Positions 10,455-23,310 are shown, numbered from the stretch's first letter. The stretch is DNA of 64,000 bases from Coenobita brevimanus (GCA_032717465.1 CM064681.1:16047191-16111190); one strand, 5' to 3'. The notes: generated from the sequence alone by a model not told the origin. Numbers and translations: made by a program.

Positions 10455-10481
10455 TATTTGCCACAATCCTCCCAACCAAAC

Positions 10482-11449
10482 ATGAGTTCTATTGCAAAGT
10501 ATTTGACGGGCATTCCTGTTGGATCATCGTCTACTAAAGGTCCAACCGCACTGCCTCCTGTGCTTACGGGCAGTGTGCCACCGAAGGTGAGTAAGCACTG
10601 TGTTGACAAGTTAGAGACTGGGATATTAAACACTCTTAAATCCATGAAGATCTATGCATACAATGTAAGAAGCCTCGCTGAAGATTACAAACTTGATAAC
10701 TTAATGGCTGAATTGGAAAACATTAGGTGGGATATTGTAGGTTTGAGTGAGACACACAGAAAAGAAGAAAAAGTAATTCAGCTCAATGACAGTGGCCACC
10801 TATTTTACTACAGAGGAAGGGAAAATGAAAGAGTTAGTGGTGTAGGATTTCTAATTAACAGAAATCTTGCAGACAACATTGTTAAATTCAGCAGTGTAGC
10901 TGACAGAGCAGCAGTGGTTGTAATCAGATTGTGCAAAAAAGATACCCTGAAAGTAATACAAGTCTATGCACCAACTTCTCAGAGTTCAGATGAAGAAAAT
11001 GAAACATTCTATGATGACATCTCCAGATTATGGAAGAGGAAAAGACCACCTATACTATACTCATGGGAGACTTGAATGAAAAAGTTGGAAAATTAAAAAA
11101 TGGAAAAACATTTGTGGGAAACTTTGGAGTGGGAGAAAGGAATGAAAGAGGAGAAATGCTGGTAAACTTTGCAGAAATGTTTAACATGAGAATAATGAAC
11201 ACATTCTTTCACAAAAGAACAGGGAGAAAGTGGACCTGGAGAAGCCCAAATGGAGAAACAAAGAATGAAATCGACTTCATTATAGCAAATAAGAATAACA
11301 CAATCACAAATGACACAGCTATCAACAAAGTAAATATTGGAAGTGACCATAGAATGGTGCGTTGCACAGCAAGATTCAATTTCAAAAGTGAAAAAAAGAA
11401 GATTATTAAAGATAAAAAGAAAACAAAGCAGCCTTTCAGTTGGAAATAA
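10482..11449 (+). pseudogene. RTE endonuclease domain
   Basis: ATG at 10482 follows the hairpin series and starts MSSIAKYL. The endonuclease begins MKIYAYNVRSL, then DIVGLSETHRKEE, VIQVYAPTSQ, TILMGDLNEKVG, KNEIDFIIA and GSDHRMV. These are the standard catalytic blocks of an APE-type nuclease that nicks the target DNA. A one-base frame change near 11040 separates YAPTSQ from GDLNEK, and another near 11445 separates the nuclease from the RT. An upstream non-ATG extension of the frame exists but is not needed. Confidence 0.85.
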
Positions 11450-13400
11450 GGAACAGATTTCAGGCTCTCAGTAATGCCGAATGTGACATTGATGAGCTGA
11501 ATGACAGACTAACAAAAGTGCTAAAAGAATCAGCGGAGGTAGTAGGAAAACCTAATTCAACCAGTGCCAAGAAGTATTCAGAAAAGACACTCGAGCTTAT
11601 GAAAAAACGAAAGGAAATGAAAGTAAAGACAAAGAAAGATGAAATAGAACGAGCAGAATTAAATAAGCTTATCAACAAAAGACAAAGAGAAGAAAAAAGA
11701 AAGAGAAACATGGATCAAATCAAAGAAACCATCAAAAAAGGAAAAAGTCTGAAACAGGTCCAAAGTAAAATGGCACTAGGGAAGCAACAAATGACATCAC
11801 TAAAAGACAAAAACGGTGAAGCCATTAAATGCAGAGATAAGATGTTGAAGAGAGTTAAAGAATTTTACAAAGAACTGTATGCATCAAAGACAGTAGTACC
11901 AATCGCTAACTTTTCAGTTGACACAAGTGAAATACTTGAGGTGACACCAGAGGAAGTAAATATTTCTCTTAAAAATATGAAAATAGGGAAGGCTCTGGGA
12001 GTAGACGGAATAGTAGCAGATTTACTGTTGGATGCAGGAGCAGAAGTACAAAATAGGCTTGCTCAATTATTTCCCCAATGTATAAAACAGAAGAAAATTC
12101 CCAAAACATGGTGTAATGGAATAGTTATCTTATTTTATAAAAAAAAAAAAAAGGTGACTCAAAAGACCTTAGTAACTATTGACCCATTAGCTTGCTATCA
12201 GTCATTTACAAACTCTTCACTAAAGTCCTTACAAACAGAATAGCTACAAAGCTGGAGGAAAACCAACCTCGTGAACAGGCAGGATTCCGAAGCAAGTACT
12301 CGACTACTGATCATCTACACACAGTGAATCAGCTAACTGAGAAAACTACAGAATATAATAAACCACTGTACTTAGGTTTTGTTGATTACGAAAAGGCTTT
12401 TGATTCAGTGGAGCACATAGAGATTATAAATTCACTGCGAGAACAAGGAGTGAATGAGAACATTGTAAAACTGCTCGAAAACATATATAAAGAGGGAACT
12501 GCTGCAGTTAAATTACATAAGGACTCGGAAAAAATTAAGATTGAGAAGGGCGTGCATCAGGGAGATACAATTTCACCAAAGTAATTTACAGCATGCCTAG
12601 AAAGTATTTTAAGAAAGCTAGACTGGGAAAACAAAGGAGTGAACATACATGGAGAAAAGCTAAACCATTTAAGATTTGCAGATGACATTGTCCTAATGTC
12701 AGAAAGAGCAGAGACATTGCAAGAAATGTTAAATTACCTGAACAGAGAAAGTCTGAAAGGAGGACTGAAGATGAACCGGAGTAAAACTAATGTTTAATCC
12801 ACAAACACCAAAGATCGTCATCGGAATATGCGATGAAATTCTTGAAGAAGTTGAGGATTACAACTACTCGGGACAAATACTAAAATTAACAAAAGATCAT
12901 GATAGCGAAATAAAAAGACGCATTACAATTGGATGGAAAGCTTTCGGTAAACATAGAGACATTAAGAAAAGTAGCTTGCCAGTTTATATAAAACGAAAAG
13001 TGTATAACGAATGTATAATTCCAGCTATGACGTATGGGTGTGAGACCTGGAAACTGACAAAATCGATGGAAAATAAATTAATTCGTTCTCAGAGAGCAAT
13101 GGAAAGGTCATTGTAGGGAATATCTTTAAGAGACAAGAAAAGATCAACTTGGGGGAGAGAGCAGACTAAAGTCAAAGATATTAGAGAAGTTATAAAAGAA
13201 CAGAAATGGAGATGGGCAGGCCATATAGCAAGAATAAGGGATAACCGATGGAGTAAGAGGCTGACAGACTGGACACCAAGAGATTGTAAGCGTTGCAGAA
13301 AAAGACCAGACAGGAGGTGGAGGGATGAGAAAGAAAAAGTTGCAGGGAAAACGTGGCAAAGATTGGCTCAGTCAAGGAATTCGTGAATAAGGTTGGGGGA
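11440..13400 (+). pseudogene. RTE reverse transcriptase and C-terminal domain
   Basis: Lysine-rich linker, then GKALGVDGI, then FVDYEKAFDSVEH, then KGVHQGDTISPK and LRFADDIVLM (intact FADD). The C-terminal domain has KWRWAGHIARIRDNRWSKR and ends near [12 protein letters not shown]. Lesions: a frame change in the A-run 12140-12153, a stop in the conserved NYRP block (about 12179), TAA at 12582-12584, a frame change near 12785, and stops near 13114 and 13384. The poly-A frame change suggests slippage. Confidence 0.85.
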
Positions 13401-13444
13401 GGCCTTTGTTCAGTAGTGGACTAGTTATGACTGATGGTGATGAT

Positions 13445-13859
<415 letters not shown>

Positions 13860-15132
13860 TTCCATATCATCTCTCTCAAAATTTCTTTATTTTGTAAAAA
13901 CTGATTGGAAGTTTTCATTTAGTGCTTCACAAATATCATTCTCTCTTGTATAGATGATCCCGTCATCCATAATGGACTATATTTTATCTTTAACTTTGGT
14001 TTTGCTTCGGATGTAGCTGTAAAAAAAAGCTTAGGTTGATCACTGCTTTTATTTATAATCCCCTCCTCAAACTATCTCTGAGCCTCCCTTCTTATCTTTG
14101 TATAATCGTTTCTTGCCTGTTTAGAGTTGTATGCCCTCTCATTATTGTGTCTTCTGTATCTATTCCACAGCAAGTCTCTTTTTGCCTTTCGACTTTTTAC
14201 ATTCTGTATTAAACCATTTTTTTATTTTCATATCTGTTGCTTTGTGGATATAATTTTGGACTTCTATTTCATAAAGATCACAGAATTTTCTATATATAAT
14301 ATCTAAATCTTGTCATCTAAGTTCTTTTCCCAATCTGTTTCTAAAAAGTACTTCTTCAGGTCATTGTAATTACCCTTTTTGTAATTTAGACTCTTTTTGT
14401 AACTCATTGCTGGTAACGTCATACGCAATCCTGAAGTTACAATTTAATACTGCATGGTCACTTTCGCCGAATGGGGAGTGATACATTATATTGTCAATTT
14501 CATTTCCTTGCCTAATAAATATAAGATATAGTACTGATGGATCATCAAGTCCTCTTTTTCTGGTGTTTTCCTTTACATGCTGTGTTAGGAAAAACTCCTG
14601 CACATGATCTAGGAGCTTTTGATCCCAACAGCTTTCATGGCTTTTTACATCTAATGTATTCCAATTTATATTTGAACTGAAGTCTCCAGTTAATATAATT
14701 CTTTCAAATTTCTCTTCCATTCTATGTAATAATGTTCTTAAACTTTGAATTGTACTTTCTGCAAGGTCTTCATATTCACCTCTTTGTTTTGGGTGGCATG
14801 GATAAATTTGCCACAATTAATTTCCCTTCAGATGTGTTAAATTCCAATGCAATCAGTTCTACTTGTGAGGGTATATCTAGTTTTATTTCTTTGACTTGTA
14901 GATTTTTCTTTGTTAAGATTATAATTCCTCCTCCCTTTCTTAAATTTCTCTCTCTTCTCCATATATTGTATTCGTCTAAGTTTAGGGTATCGTTGGATAT
15001 CTTTGGGGTTAATTTTGCTTCAGTCAGGCAAATAATGTGTGGTTCCTTTTCTTTGATGTAGTCTTTTATCTCCAACAATTTAGACACCATTCCATCTACA
15101 TTTGAGTACATCAGCCTAACCATCTTGTTCAC
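13860..15132 (-). pseudogene. CR1/L2-like LINE endonuclease and linker
   Basis: From 15132 leftward: RLMYSNVDGMVSKL, then PHIICLTEAKL, then (after a frame change near 14800) ERIILTGDFSSNINW and FGESDHAVLNCNF, the start, middle and end of an APE-type endonuclease. Leftward to about 13860 there are degenerate linker fragments such as PKLFFYSYIRSKTKVKD and DGIIYTRENDICEALN, which in this LINE type lie between endonuclease and RT. No RT follows, so the copy is cut off at its 3' side. It overlaps the end of ORF1 by a few bases. Confidence 0.8.
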
Positions 15133-16184
15133 ATACTTGCCATAACTTCAGTCTCCTACTTCCTCCTTTTTGTTCCCTGTTGGTTATGTACCACTTTTGT
15201 ACCTGCAATCCAATTACTTTGTAAAAAAAAAAAAAAAAAAAAAAGCAGTCTTCTCTTCCTCTGATATTTACTCGTTCTTTGTTTTTGCCTTCTCCCTTTT
15301 CTGGTTTAGCATTCCCAATTCCTCTTGAGTTAAGCATCTTTTTATCCATACTTTTTTAAATTCCTCTTTTTCCATAAATTTGTTTGCTTTAGTATCTCCT
15401 CCACAGTGTTCACACTGTGGAAGGCTATTTTCAGGGGCCTTGACTTATTTTTCTTATATTTCCCTAGCATTTTGTGTTCCTCTATGTCTTTATTACAGAT
15501 TTCATCTGATACTTCCTTCAATATGCTCATTATATTTTCCATCTCCTTTTTGTCTTTCGAATTTTTTTCTTTTCTTCCTCCTCTATACCAGTGATTACTA
15601 TAGATTTATTGATACCTGCTGAATCTTTGACCAATTTAGGGTTGTTTGGGATTATTTTTTTCACATCCTTTCTAATGCTTTTTTCTTTAGCTCTTGTTTC
15701 TAAGTCTTTCCTTACTTTCACCATTTTAGCATACGTAGTTTCTACATCATCTTTATAACTTTGCATCACGTCATTCACCTGGGTTATCTTCTCTTCAGAA
15801 TCACTATTTTGGTCTATCAGACTACTTGCTTGCTTAATTGTCTCTAACATTTCTGAACTCCTCCGTAATACTCTCATGGTTAACAGCTGTACTTGCCATT
15901 TCACCAATCATCCTTTTAAGTGAACCCACCTCAACTGACAACTCATCTACTGTTGTGTCTTTCTTGTTTAATTCCTTTACTAATTTTTCATTTTCCTCCT
16001 GCATACGCAATTGCTTCTTAATTTCATCCATTTCACTCTGAAATGCCCTTTTCCATCTGTTTTCCTTTTCTACTAATTTGTTGAATGTTTTCATTTCAAC
16101 CAATTCCTGGTAAAGATCATCATGTTTTCTACCCCTTTCCCTCTTCCCAGCTCCTTCCACATTTGCTTCACTTAATTTGGTGGT
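15116..16184 (-). pseudogene. CR1/L2-like LINE ORF1 protein
   Basis: Reverse-strand fragments together form an ORF1. An N-terminal coiled-coil (16160-15834) is rich in E, K and Q. A middle segment (15907-15530) contains NKSIVITGIEEEE. An RRM-like stretch (15542-15342) reads LKIAFHSVNTVEEILKQT. A C-terminal piece ends at 15116. Frames change at least three times. A 23-base A/T run at 15222-15244 has expanded within the C-terminal piece. ORF1 proteins of this type bind the LINE RNA. Upstream, the frame continues to the MITE at 16197. Confidence 0.7.
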
Positions 16185-16197
16185 CGTCTTGTGTTAA

Positions 16198-16907
16198 CCC
16201 CTAAAGTACTAATAGGATTGATCGATCCTTTTCCAGAATTTCGTTTGATGACTAATAGGATTGACAGAGTAGGCTTTGTAAAAAACTGCGGACACTAGGC
16301 TTCGGCCCGATTGTGACGTTTATCGATGCAAACCAATGAGAATTAAGTCCTGAGTAGGGAGGGAGAGGATCCGGGTCCCACCACCCTCCTGCTACCAACC
16401 TCTACCCCAAACCTTTTGTTCCCTCTCCCTCTCCCTCGCTTGTGACTGGACTCACGGCTCCTCCTACGAACTCTATAAAGCTGATTTTTCCATGCCACAC
16501 TCCCCCCACCATCCTCCCTCCACCTTCCTCCCCCCTCCACTCCTTCATACTCCCTCCACCCCTTCATACTCGTTCCACCTCCAGCTGCTACTTACTTATG
16601 AGAATGATACATACATTTTCTGGTGTGTAAAATCAAGATCATTCATTCTAAAATACCAGAATTAATGTTGGGGCAGTTTTTTGTCTCTCCCTATATGCAA
16701 GGGATGCCAGTGTCAATTTTTGACGATCTTTGACAGGCTCTTGCTCAGTATCCAGTTGGTCTAGAATGCTCTGGTTTGTGGCATAAGGTGTGTAAATTCA
16801 AGCTCTAAACCTTGGGCATAACACTTTTTACTTCTGTAAGAGTCGAAAAATCAGCTCCATATACAGGTTTTCAGGGAAGTTGTCAGTCGAGTTGCGTAGG
16901 CTAGGGG
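16198..16907. mobile_element. piggyBac-type non-autonomous element (MITE)
   Basis: TTAA at 16194-16197 and 16908-16911 flanks a 710-bp segment whose ends are CCCCTA and TAGGGG. TTAA duplication with a CCC-start inverted repeat is the piggyBac signature. Only six terminal bases match perfectly. There is no transposase frame inside. The insertion lies at the 5' edge of the CR1/L2-like ORF1, whose sequence resumes at 16193. Confidence 0.6.
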
Positions 16908-16911
16908 TTAA

Positions 16912-17485
16912 TACTGAGAAAAATAAAAAATAATTAATTACATATACGCATCTTACTCGCCTGTGGTACCGTGGTCGAAACAGCTGGGACTTGGTCAGTA
17001 CATTCCTGCACTATTTGGCTGTTCTGTTATTTGGGCAACACTCTTGCTTAAATTTGCTCTATTATTTGTGAATCCGGGCCTAAGTGTGCTAAGCTGATTC
17101 CGTGCCTTCTTGGACTTTGATGAATGGTCGTGGAGAGAAAGGACGTGTGCTGATCTCTCCTCCAGATTCTAGGGCTGCCCCACCGGCAATAGTTTTTTTG
17201 CGCTTTTTCCCAATAAAGTTAGGTTAGCTAGCATTCACATTCCTCCCTACCCTTATTAGAGATATAGTAGGTGTCTATATCTGTTTCCTGAGATTGCCTT
17301 TGCTTACTCACCTCTGGAGTGTACCCCCCACTGATCGCTCTGGGGTGTGAGTTACACACGGGCGCGTCCTCCCGAGAGTGGTTTGAGAGGGTAATCTCAG
17401 ATTAGGTGTGTGATCCCCGGGCAATTTCTCCCTTGGTCGTTTTTCTCTCTCTTCCCACTTCCCCCGTGAGGGGGAAGTGGTAACT
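16912..17485 (+). other. Probable 5' UTR / promoter region of the I-like LINE
   Basis: No coding frame. It leads straight into ORF1 ATG at 17486. GGTGTGTG-type and C-rich segments occur at 17320-17470, and CCCCCGTGAGGGGG (17461-17474) is a small hairpin just before the start codon. The element's exact 5' end was not found. Confidence 0.4.
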
Positions 17486-18823
17486 ATGGCGGACGCCACT
17501 GCTGCCTCCCCCCCCTTCAGGGGGGGAGGTAGTCCTGACCGACCCCCGACTGTCTCACGGACTGACTACCCCCAGACTGAACGGCCCCAGACACGTACCC
17601 GTCTTGACATCAATTATAGAAACGCCGAGTTTGTACAGATCCACGCGGTTGGTCCCACTCCCCTGTCCAGCCTCAATCCCTTTATCATCAAGAAGGTGAT
17701 TGACGGGTGTGCAGGTGAGGTGGAACAAGTGAAAAAACTTGCGAGTGGAGATCTTCTCGTTAAAACTAGAAACTCAAGTCAGGTAAAGGATTTGCTAAAA
17801 CTGAGCAAGTTCCATTGTTATGATGTTCAGTCCACGATCCCTCACTCCATGAATTCCTGCAAAGGTGTGATCACCTGCAGAGATCTAGTGGTCATGGAGG
17901 AGGAAGAGATCGTACAGGAACTTGCACAGCAGGATGTTATAGAGGCACGTTTTATAACTAGATTCTCGGAAGGCAGGAAGACAAAGACCGCCACAGTTGT
18001 CCTAACGTTCGGCAAAGTTGCTTTACCTTCCAACATCAGAATTGGATATGAAATTCTTAACGTCAGACCATATATCCCGAACCCCTTGCGTTGCTTAAAA
18101 TGCCAGATTTATGGGCATCATGAAAAGGCTTGTAGGGCTTCCCAGCCAGTGTGTGGTAGGTGCGCGAATGTGGGACATTCTGCTGAACACTGTACATCTG
18201 AGACGGAGTGCTGCTTTCACTGCAAGGATGCTCACTCCACTTCCTCGAGGGCTTGCCCCAAGTGGAAGGAGGAGAAAGAGGTCTGCACAGTGAAGGCAAC
18301 CGAGGGCATTTCCTTTTACGATGCTAGGAAGAAGGTGAAGGAGTTGCATGCAACTCCCAAACCTAATGTCTCCTATGCATCGGCGGTTGTGTCCCGTCCC
18401 GTGATGTGCACCATTGAAACACAGACTGACCTTACATTCGCTCCTCATGCCCCACACCATACCTCTCAGCCTAAGCCTCCTGTATGTTCCAACTCTCTGA
18501 CAGACATCCCAATTGCCACTTCATACTCTCAAGCTGCCGCTGCTCCTTCGCAGTCAGTGCGGTCAAAACAGAAGCCTGACAAGTCAGATAAAATTAACTT
18601 GACCACCCTCACCAAACAGTCACGTCCACATGTCCTTCCTGCTCCTGGTCCGGAGAGGGAGAGAAAGAATAGCTCTCCCTCGATGGAATCTGGGAGCCTC
18701 GTTATTGATGAGACTATGGAGATCTCCACAAACAAGCACCGGGATAGGTCCCCCGGTAGCCACTCGCCTGGTCGCGGGGGGCATAAAAAGACTAAGCACA
18801 CTGGCCACCCTCGAAAATCTTAA
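17486..18823 (+). CDS. I-like ORF1 protein with CCHC zinc knuckles
   Basis: About 445 residues, open from ATG 17486 to TAA 18821-18823. The ATG was chosen over two upstream non-ATG codons in frame. The N-terminus is proline- and arginine-rich. A central RRM-like region precedes three knuckles around residues 195-260: CLKCQIYGHHEKAC, CGRCANVGHSAEHC and CFHCKDAHSTSSRAC (the last a variant). The C-terminus is basic and disordered (GHKKTKHTGHPRKS). Proteins of this type coat the LINE RNA and help target it for integration. No internal stop is present. Confidence 0.9.
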   Translation: MADATAASPPFRGGGSPDRPPTVSRTDYPQTERPQTRTRLDINYRNAEFVQIHAVGPTPLSSLNPFIIKKVIDGCAGEVEQVKKLASGDLLVKTRNSSQVKDLLKLSKFHCYDVQSTIPHSMNSCKGVITCRDLVVMEEEEIVQELAQQDVIEARFITRFSEGRKTKTATVVLTFGKVALPSNIRIGYEILNVRPYIPNPLRCLKCQIYGHHEKACRASQPVCGRCANVGHSAEHCTSETECCFHCKDAHSTSSRACPKWKEEKEVCTVKATEGISFYDARKKVKELHATPKPNVSYASAVVSRPVMCTIETQTDLTFAPHAPHHTSQPKPPVCSNSLTDIPIATSYSQAAAAPSQSVRSKQKPDKSDKINLTTLTKQSRPHVLPAPGPERERKNSSPSMESGSLVIDETMEISTNKHRDRSPGSHSPGRGGHKKTKHTGHPRKS

Positions 18824-21800
18824 ACCGCCGCATTCACTATACTGCAGTGGAATTGTAGAGGTATTGGGAATAAGTAACATAATATAGCTATCTTGCTTTC
18901 ACTACACAGGCCAGACGTTGTTTGTTTACAGGAGACGCGCCTGGAGGATCATCCTGATCCTTCACAGTTCAGACACTACCACTCGTATAGAAGATATGAA
19001 GGTCACGGAGTTGCCATTTACACACACAAATCACACCCACAAACGGAAGTTAGTCTAAATTCTACTCTGGAAGCTGTCGCATGCAGAGTAAAATTTAATA
19101 ACACGTATCTGTCTATTTGCTCTCTGTACTGTCCCCCACATGGCCCCATTGATAGTGATGCTTTAAATTCACTAGTTGAACATCTGCCTGGAAATAGGTT
19201 AGTGCTGGGCGATTTTAACGCCCATCACTATCAATGGGGTAGCTTGAGGATTGATGGTCGTGGGGAGCAAGTAGCCGACCTAATACTACAGTCCAACCTC
19301 TGTCTTCTGAACGATGGTAGAGCGACTCGTGTAGATGATCGTACTGGTAACTTTTCGGCCATTGACTTATCTTTGGCCTCCCCTGGTATACATCAAGATC
19401 TCTCATGGGACCCTTACGACGACTCCTTGGGAAGTGATCATTTACCCATCTGTCTTTCCTATACACGCGACATCATTTCGGACCCTCCACCTCCAAAATT
19501 TAACTACAAGAAAGCAGATTGGGGATCCTTCTCAAGGATCGCCAATTTAGATATATCTGGGGAGACCATAGATGTTAAGGTCGAAAATATAACCCAATCC
19601 ATATTACACGCAGCTGAGGCTGCTATTCCCAAGACTTCTACAGTTCATGCGAAGCATAGAGCACATTGGTGGACGCCGGATTGCCGACAAGCATTAAGAA
19701 AACGCAATAGGAGATACAGGATTATTGATAGTCAGCCCACTGAGAAAAATTTTATTGCATACAAACAGGCACGGGCTGAGGCAAGGAGAATAATAAGAAG
19801 GGCCAAACGTGACTCCTGGCGGTCCTTTGTGTCCACGGTGACTCGTACAACACCATTACGTAAAGTCTGGTCCACCATAAGAATATTAAATAATAAAGGC
19901 CCATATTTCCCCATTACCACCTTGCAAGTAAATAATAACATCTATGACGAGCCCGTGGACGTTGCTAACATCCTCGCCAGGAGTTTTTCTCATGTAAGTA
20001 GCTCAGCCAATTATGACCCGCGTTTCCAACATCATAAACGCATGGCTGAGCTACAGATATTAGACTTTGCCACAGAAGACGTAAACTCGTACAACCAAGA
20101 GTTTACGCTAGATGAACTGCTCCTTGCCCTTAAATCCTGTAAAGACACCAGCCCTGGACCAGACACCATCACGTACGGTATGATCCAGCATCTTAATCAG
20201 GACAACCTGATTAAGATGTTAGCATTGTACAATGAGATTTGGGCGTCTCGAACGTTCCCAAACTCATGGCACTTTGCGCACGTCATACCGATACCCAAAG
20301 AGGCTGGTCGTCTTATGAATCCCACTTCATTTCGTCCTATTGTGTTGACTTCTTGTCTATGTAAGGTCATGGAACGTATGGTTAACAATAGGCTTCTTTT
20401 TGTTTTAGAGTCGAAGAATTTGTTAAATGATCAACAAGGTGGCTTCCGTAAATACAGAAGTTCACTAGATCATTTAATGAATTTGGAGCATTGTATTGCA
20501 GAGGCATTTGCCAATAAAGAATTCATGATAGGGGTGTTCTTAGACATCCATAAAGCCTATGACATGACATGGCGACACGGTATACTAATGAAGCTCTATG
20601 CTTATGGTTTAAGAGGAAATTTGCCTGTTTTTATTTCAAATTTCTTAAGGGACAGAACTTTCTCTGTCAAATTGCCCCGTAACGTAACATCGGATATATT
20701 TATCCAGGAAAACGGGGTGCCGCAGGGAAGTGTGCTTAGTCCTACCTTATTTAGTATTATGATCAATGATATTCTGTCATCAGCTCCCATCCCAAGGAAT
20801 CTTAAATACTCGCTCTACGCTGACGATTGTGCAATATGGCACTCTTCCCGTGATGCACAATTTTCGGCTGGGCGGATTCAAGCAGCCCTTGACTCCGTCC
20901 ACCAATGGGCCTTGCAGTGGGGATTTAAGTTTTCCGTCCGTAAGTGTGCCGCTATAGTTTTCACTAATCATAACGTACCTAATTTGTGCTTAACTTTGGA
21001 TAATCAGGCGGTACCTTTTCAAAATTCTGTAAAATTTTTAGGAATACATTTTGATCGTAGAATGAATTTTAAACTTCATGTTAATACTTTGCTTGCTCGT
21101 TGTGATAAACCGTTAAATGTCCTCAAGTACCTAGCGGGTACTACCTGGGGTGCCGACAGAAAATCTTTATTAATGGTGTATAAGTCCCTTATTCGATCAA
21201 AGCTAGACTATGGCGCACAGGTGTATGGCTCGGCATCTGATGCCACGCTGAAAGGATTGGATGTGTTGCAGAATAAATGCTTGCGAATGTGTCTTGGAGC
21301 CGTCCGGTGTACCCGTGTGGCTCGTATGGAAGTGGAGGCGAATGTGCCTCCCCTCCGTATTCGCCGTGACCACCTGGCATTATCGTATGGGTTAAGATCT
21401 TTAAGGAAAAGTAATATCGGCAATGTGGCCTGTACCCCCCTGCGTCAATACCACCACCTTCTGCGGGGGGTGCGTCGGCCACTTGCCGCTCGCCTCCACT
21501 TACTATCTCAGGAGCTTGATGTGGACCCCAGTGACTGTGACAAGTTGGTGCTTAAAAATATAGCGCCTTGGGAGCCACCTGGCTTTACAGTGGATGTATC
21601 ATGGCTCCCAGCACCAAAGGCCAAGGCGCCGGAGGCGGAGGTCCACCACTTGTTTCGTATCATCATTGTTCGTCACTTGGGGTCCCATCAATTGTACACC
21701 GACGGCTCAAGTCGAGTGAATGTGTGGGTGCAAGTGTGTGGTCGACTGAATGTGCACTTAGGTATCGGTTGCCGACTCATACATCTGTGTTTACCTCCGA

Positions 21801-22506
21801 ACTTTTTGCTATTGACAAAGCCATAGACTATGCTCTCAATTCTAGACATGACTCATTTGTCATATTTTCAGATTCCAAATCAGCCCTTCAGGCAATTGCA
21901 TCTTGTACTACGGATTCTCACGAGATTCAGGGCCGCATCATTAATAAGTTGCATTCATGCAACAAGTCATTCACGCTGATCTGGGTGCCTGGTCATTGTC
22001 GTATCTACGGCAATGAGCAGGCTGACTTACTTGCAAAGTCGGCTGTAGAGCTCGAGGAGACTTGGGATGTTCTTCGTCATCTACGGTCGAGTCTATCTCT
22101 CGGAAAGAAATCAATAAATCTTCTGTGGCAAGGTCAGTGGACCAGACTAAATATTCCAACTTGTAAGCCGTACCTAGGCGACTGGGACACCGCCAACCGT
22201 CCCAGTCGCCTAGAAGAAAAAGTGTCGGCACGGTTACGGCTCAATGCCACCGTTTTAACCCACATAAAACCATATATGGAAAGACGCTTCCCACCGCACT
22301 GTGACATCTGTGATGCGGTGTTATCTATCAGTCATATCATCCTGCGCTGTCGGCGATTTATTCGTGAACGTGCTTCACTTATTAATTACTGCGGCGCAGC
22401 AGACGTCCCCTTCACCCTTTCCACCATCCTGGGTGATGGGGACATTGTTATGACTGATAAATTGATGGCTTTCTTGAGAGAGACCGGACTGATCAGAGTG
22501 ATGTGA
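18824..22506 (+). pseudogene. I-like ORF2: endonuclease, RT, RNase H
   Basis: The reading frame starts directly after the ORF1 stop and is in the same frame, beginning TILQWNCRGIGNK, but a TAA lies at 18875-18877. Then come VVCLQETRLED, LVLGDFNAHHYQWG and LGSDHLPICL (endonuclease). RT has TSFRPIVLTSC, FLDIHKAYDMTWRHG, NGVPQGSVLSPTLF and SLYADDCAIW. The frame shifts near 21710 inside RNase H: LYTDGSS lies before it, and SELFAIDKA, VIFSDSKSAL and GNEQADLLAKSA lie after it. All four RNase H acidic residues are present. A tail with CDICDAVLSISHIILRC (zinc-like cysteines) ends at 22506. No ATG precedes the nuclease. Confidence 0.9.
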
Positions 22507-22561
22507 CTTTTTTACTGTGTGGTTATGGTTTTTATCAACGGTAAATATGTATATATTGTAA

Positions 22562-22990
22562 TATTAATTAGGGTTGACAGTTGACATATTTTAAATAGTT
22601 CCTCCTCCCACTGATCTATTTCTAATATAGATGTCCCCTACATTAAGCCAAGTTCCTCGCCTGACAGTCACCAGCTGATGAGTGCAAGTGTGCAATATAG
22701 GAAGGTATTGGGCACTTGCAGTCGATGGTGGTCTGCTGGGCGAGGTTCTTCACTTTTCGTACAAATTATGTAAATACATTATATTATCTTGCTTAAGTTA
22801 TTCTAATTAGGGCCGACAGCTGACGTATATGGAAATGTTCCTGACTCGTCTGGTTCCCTTTCATATATTGATGTCCCCTATATTAGGTTGTGCCTTGACT
22901 GACAGTCACCAGGTGATGAGTGCAGGTATGTCATGTAGAAAGGCATTACATATCTGCAGTCGATGGTGATCTCTTGGTCGAGGCTTTTTT
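22562..22990 (+). repeat. Two-unit tandem repeat in I-like 3' UTR
   Basis: Units begin ATTAGGGTTGACAG (22567) and ATTAGGGCCGACAG (22808). Each contains ATGTCCCCTA, CTGACAGTCACCAG and TGCAGTCGATGGTG in the same order. The period is about 240 bp, with many substitutions between units. Confidence 0.8.
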
Positions 22991-23112
22991 ACCATTAGTG
23001 TAGGTCTAGTTATTTGTCTCTTAGGATTTAGTATAGGTTAGTGATTTGTCTGTTAGGTGGTTAGTTTTAGGGTCTTTAGATTAGGTATTTTTTGATTATA
23101 AGTCATATAAGG

Positions 23113-23310
23113 TTAAAAATATTAAAAAATAAATAAAAATAATAAAAATAAAACTACAAAAAAAAATAATAAAATAAAAATTATTATATATATATATGTA
23201 CGTGTGCATGAAAGTGTGTATGTTCATATGCATGGATGTGTGTATGTATGTAAGTATGTATATATATATGTTCGTATATATATGTGTATATATGTCAATA
23301 TATATACATA
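23113..23310. repeat. A-rich LINE tail and TATG/TA microsatellite
   Basis: A-rich sequence (23113-23178) marks the probable 3' end of the I-like LINE. It is followed by mixed (TATG)n and (TA)n to about 23310. Confidence 0.7.

Larger units (their letters stand above)
17486..23178 (+). mobile_element. I-like non-LTR retrotransposon (gag-like ORF1, EN-RT-RNase H ORF2)
   Basis: ORF1 with three zinc knuckles, ORF2 with endonuclease, RT and RNase H, a 3' UTR with a two-unit tandem repeat, and an A-rich end at about 23113-23178. Presence of RNase H with an APE nuclease and a knuckle ORF1 points to the I group (I/Nimb-like) rather than CR1 or RTE. Only a few lesions are visible: a stop at 18875-18877 and a frame change near 21710. 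It is the best-preserved LINE of the window. Confidence 0.85.
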
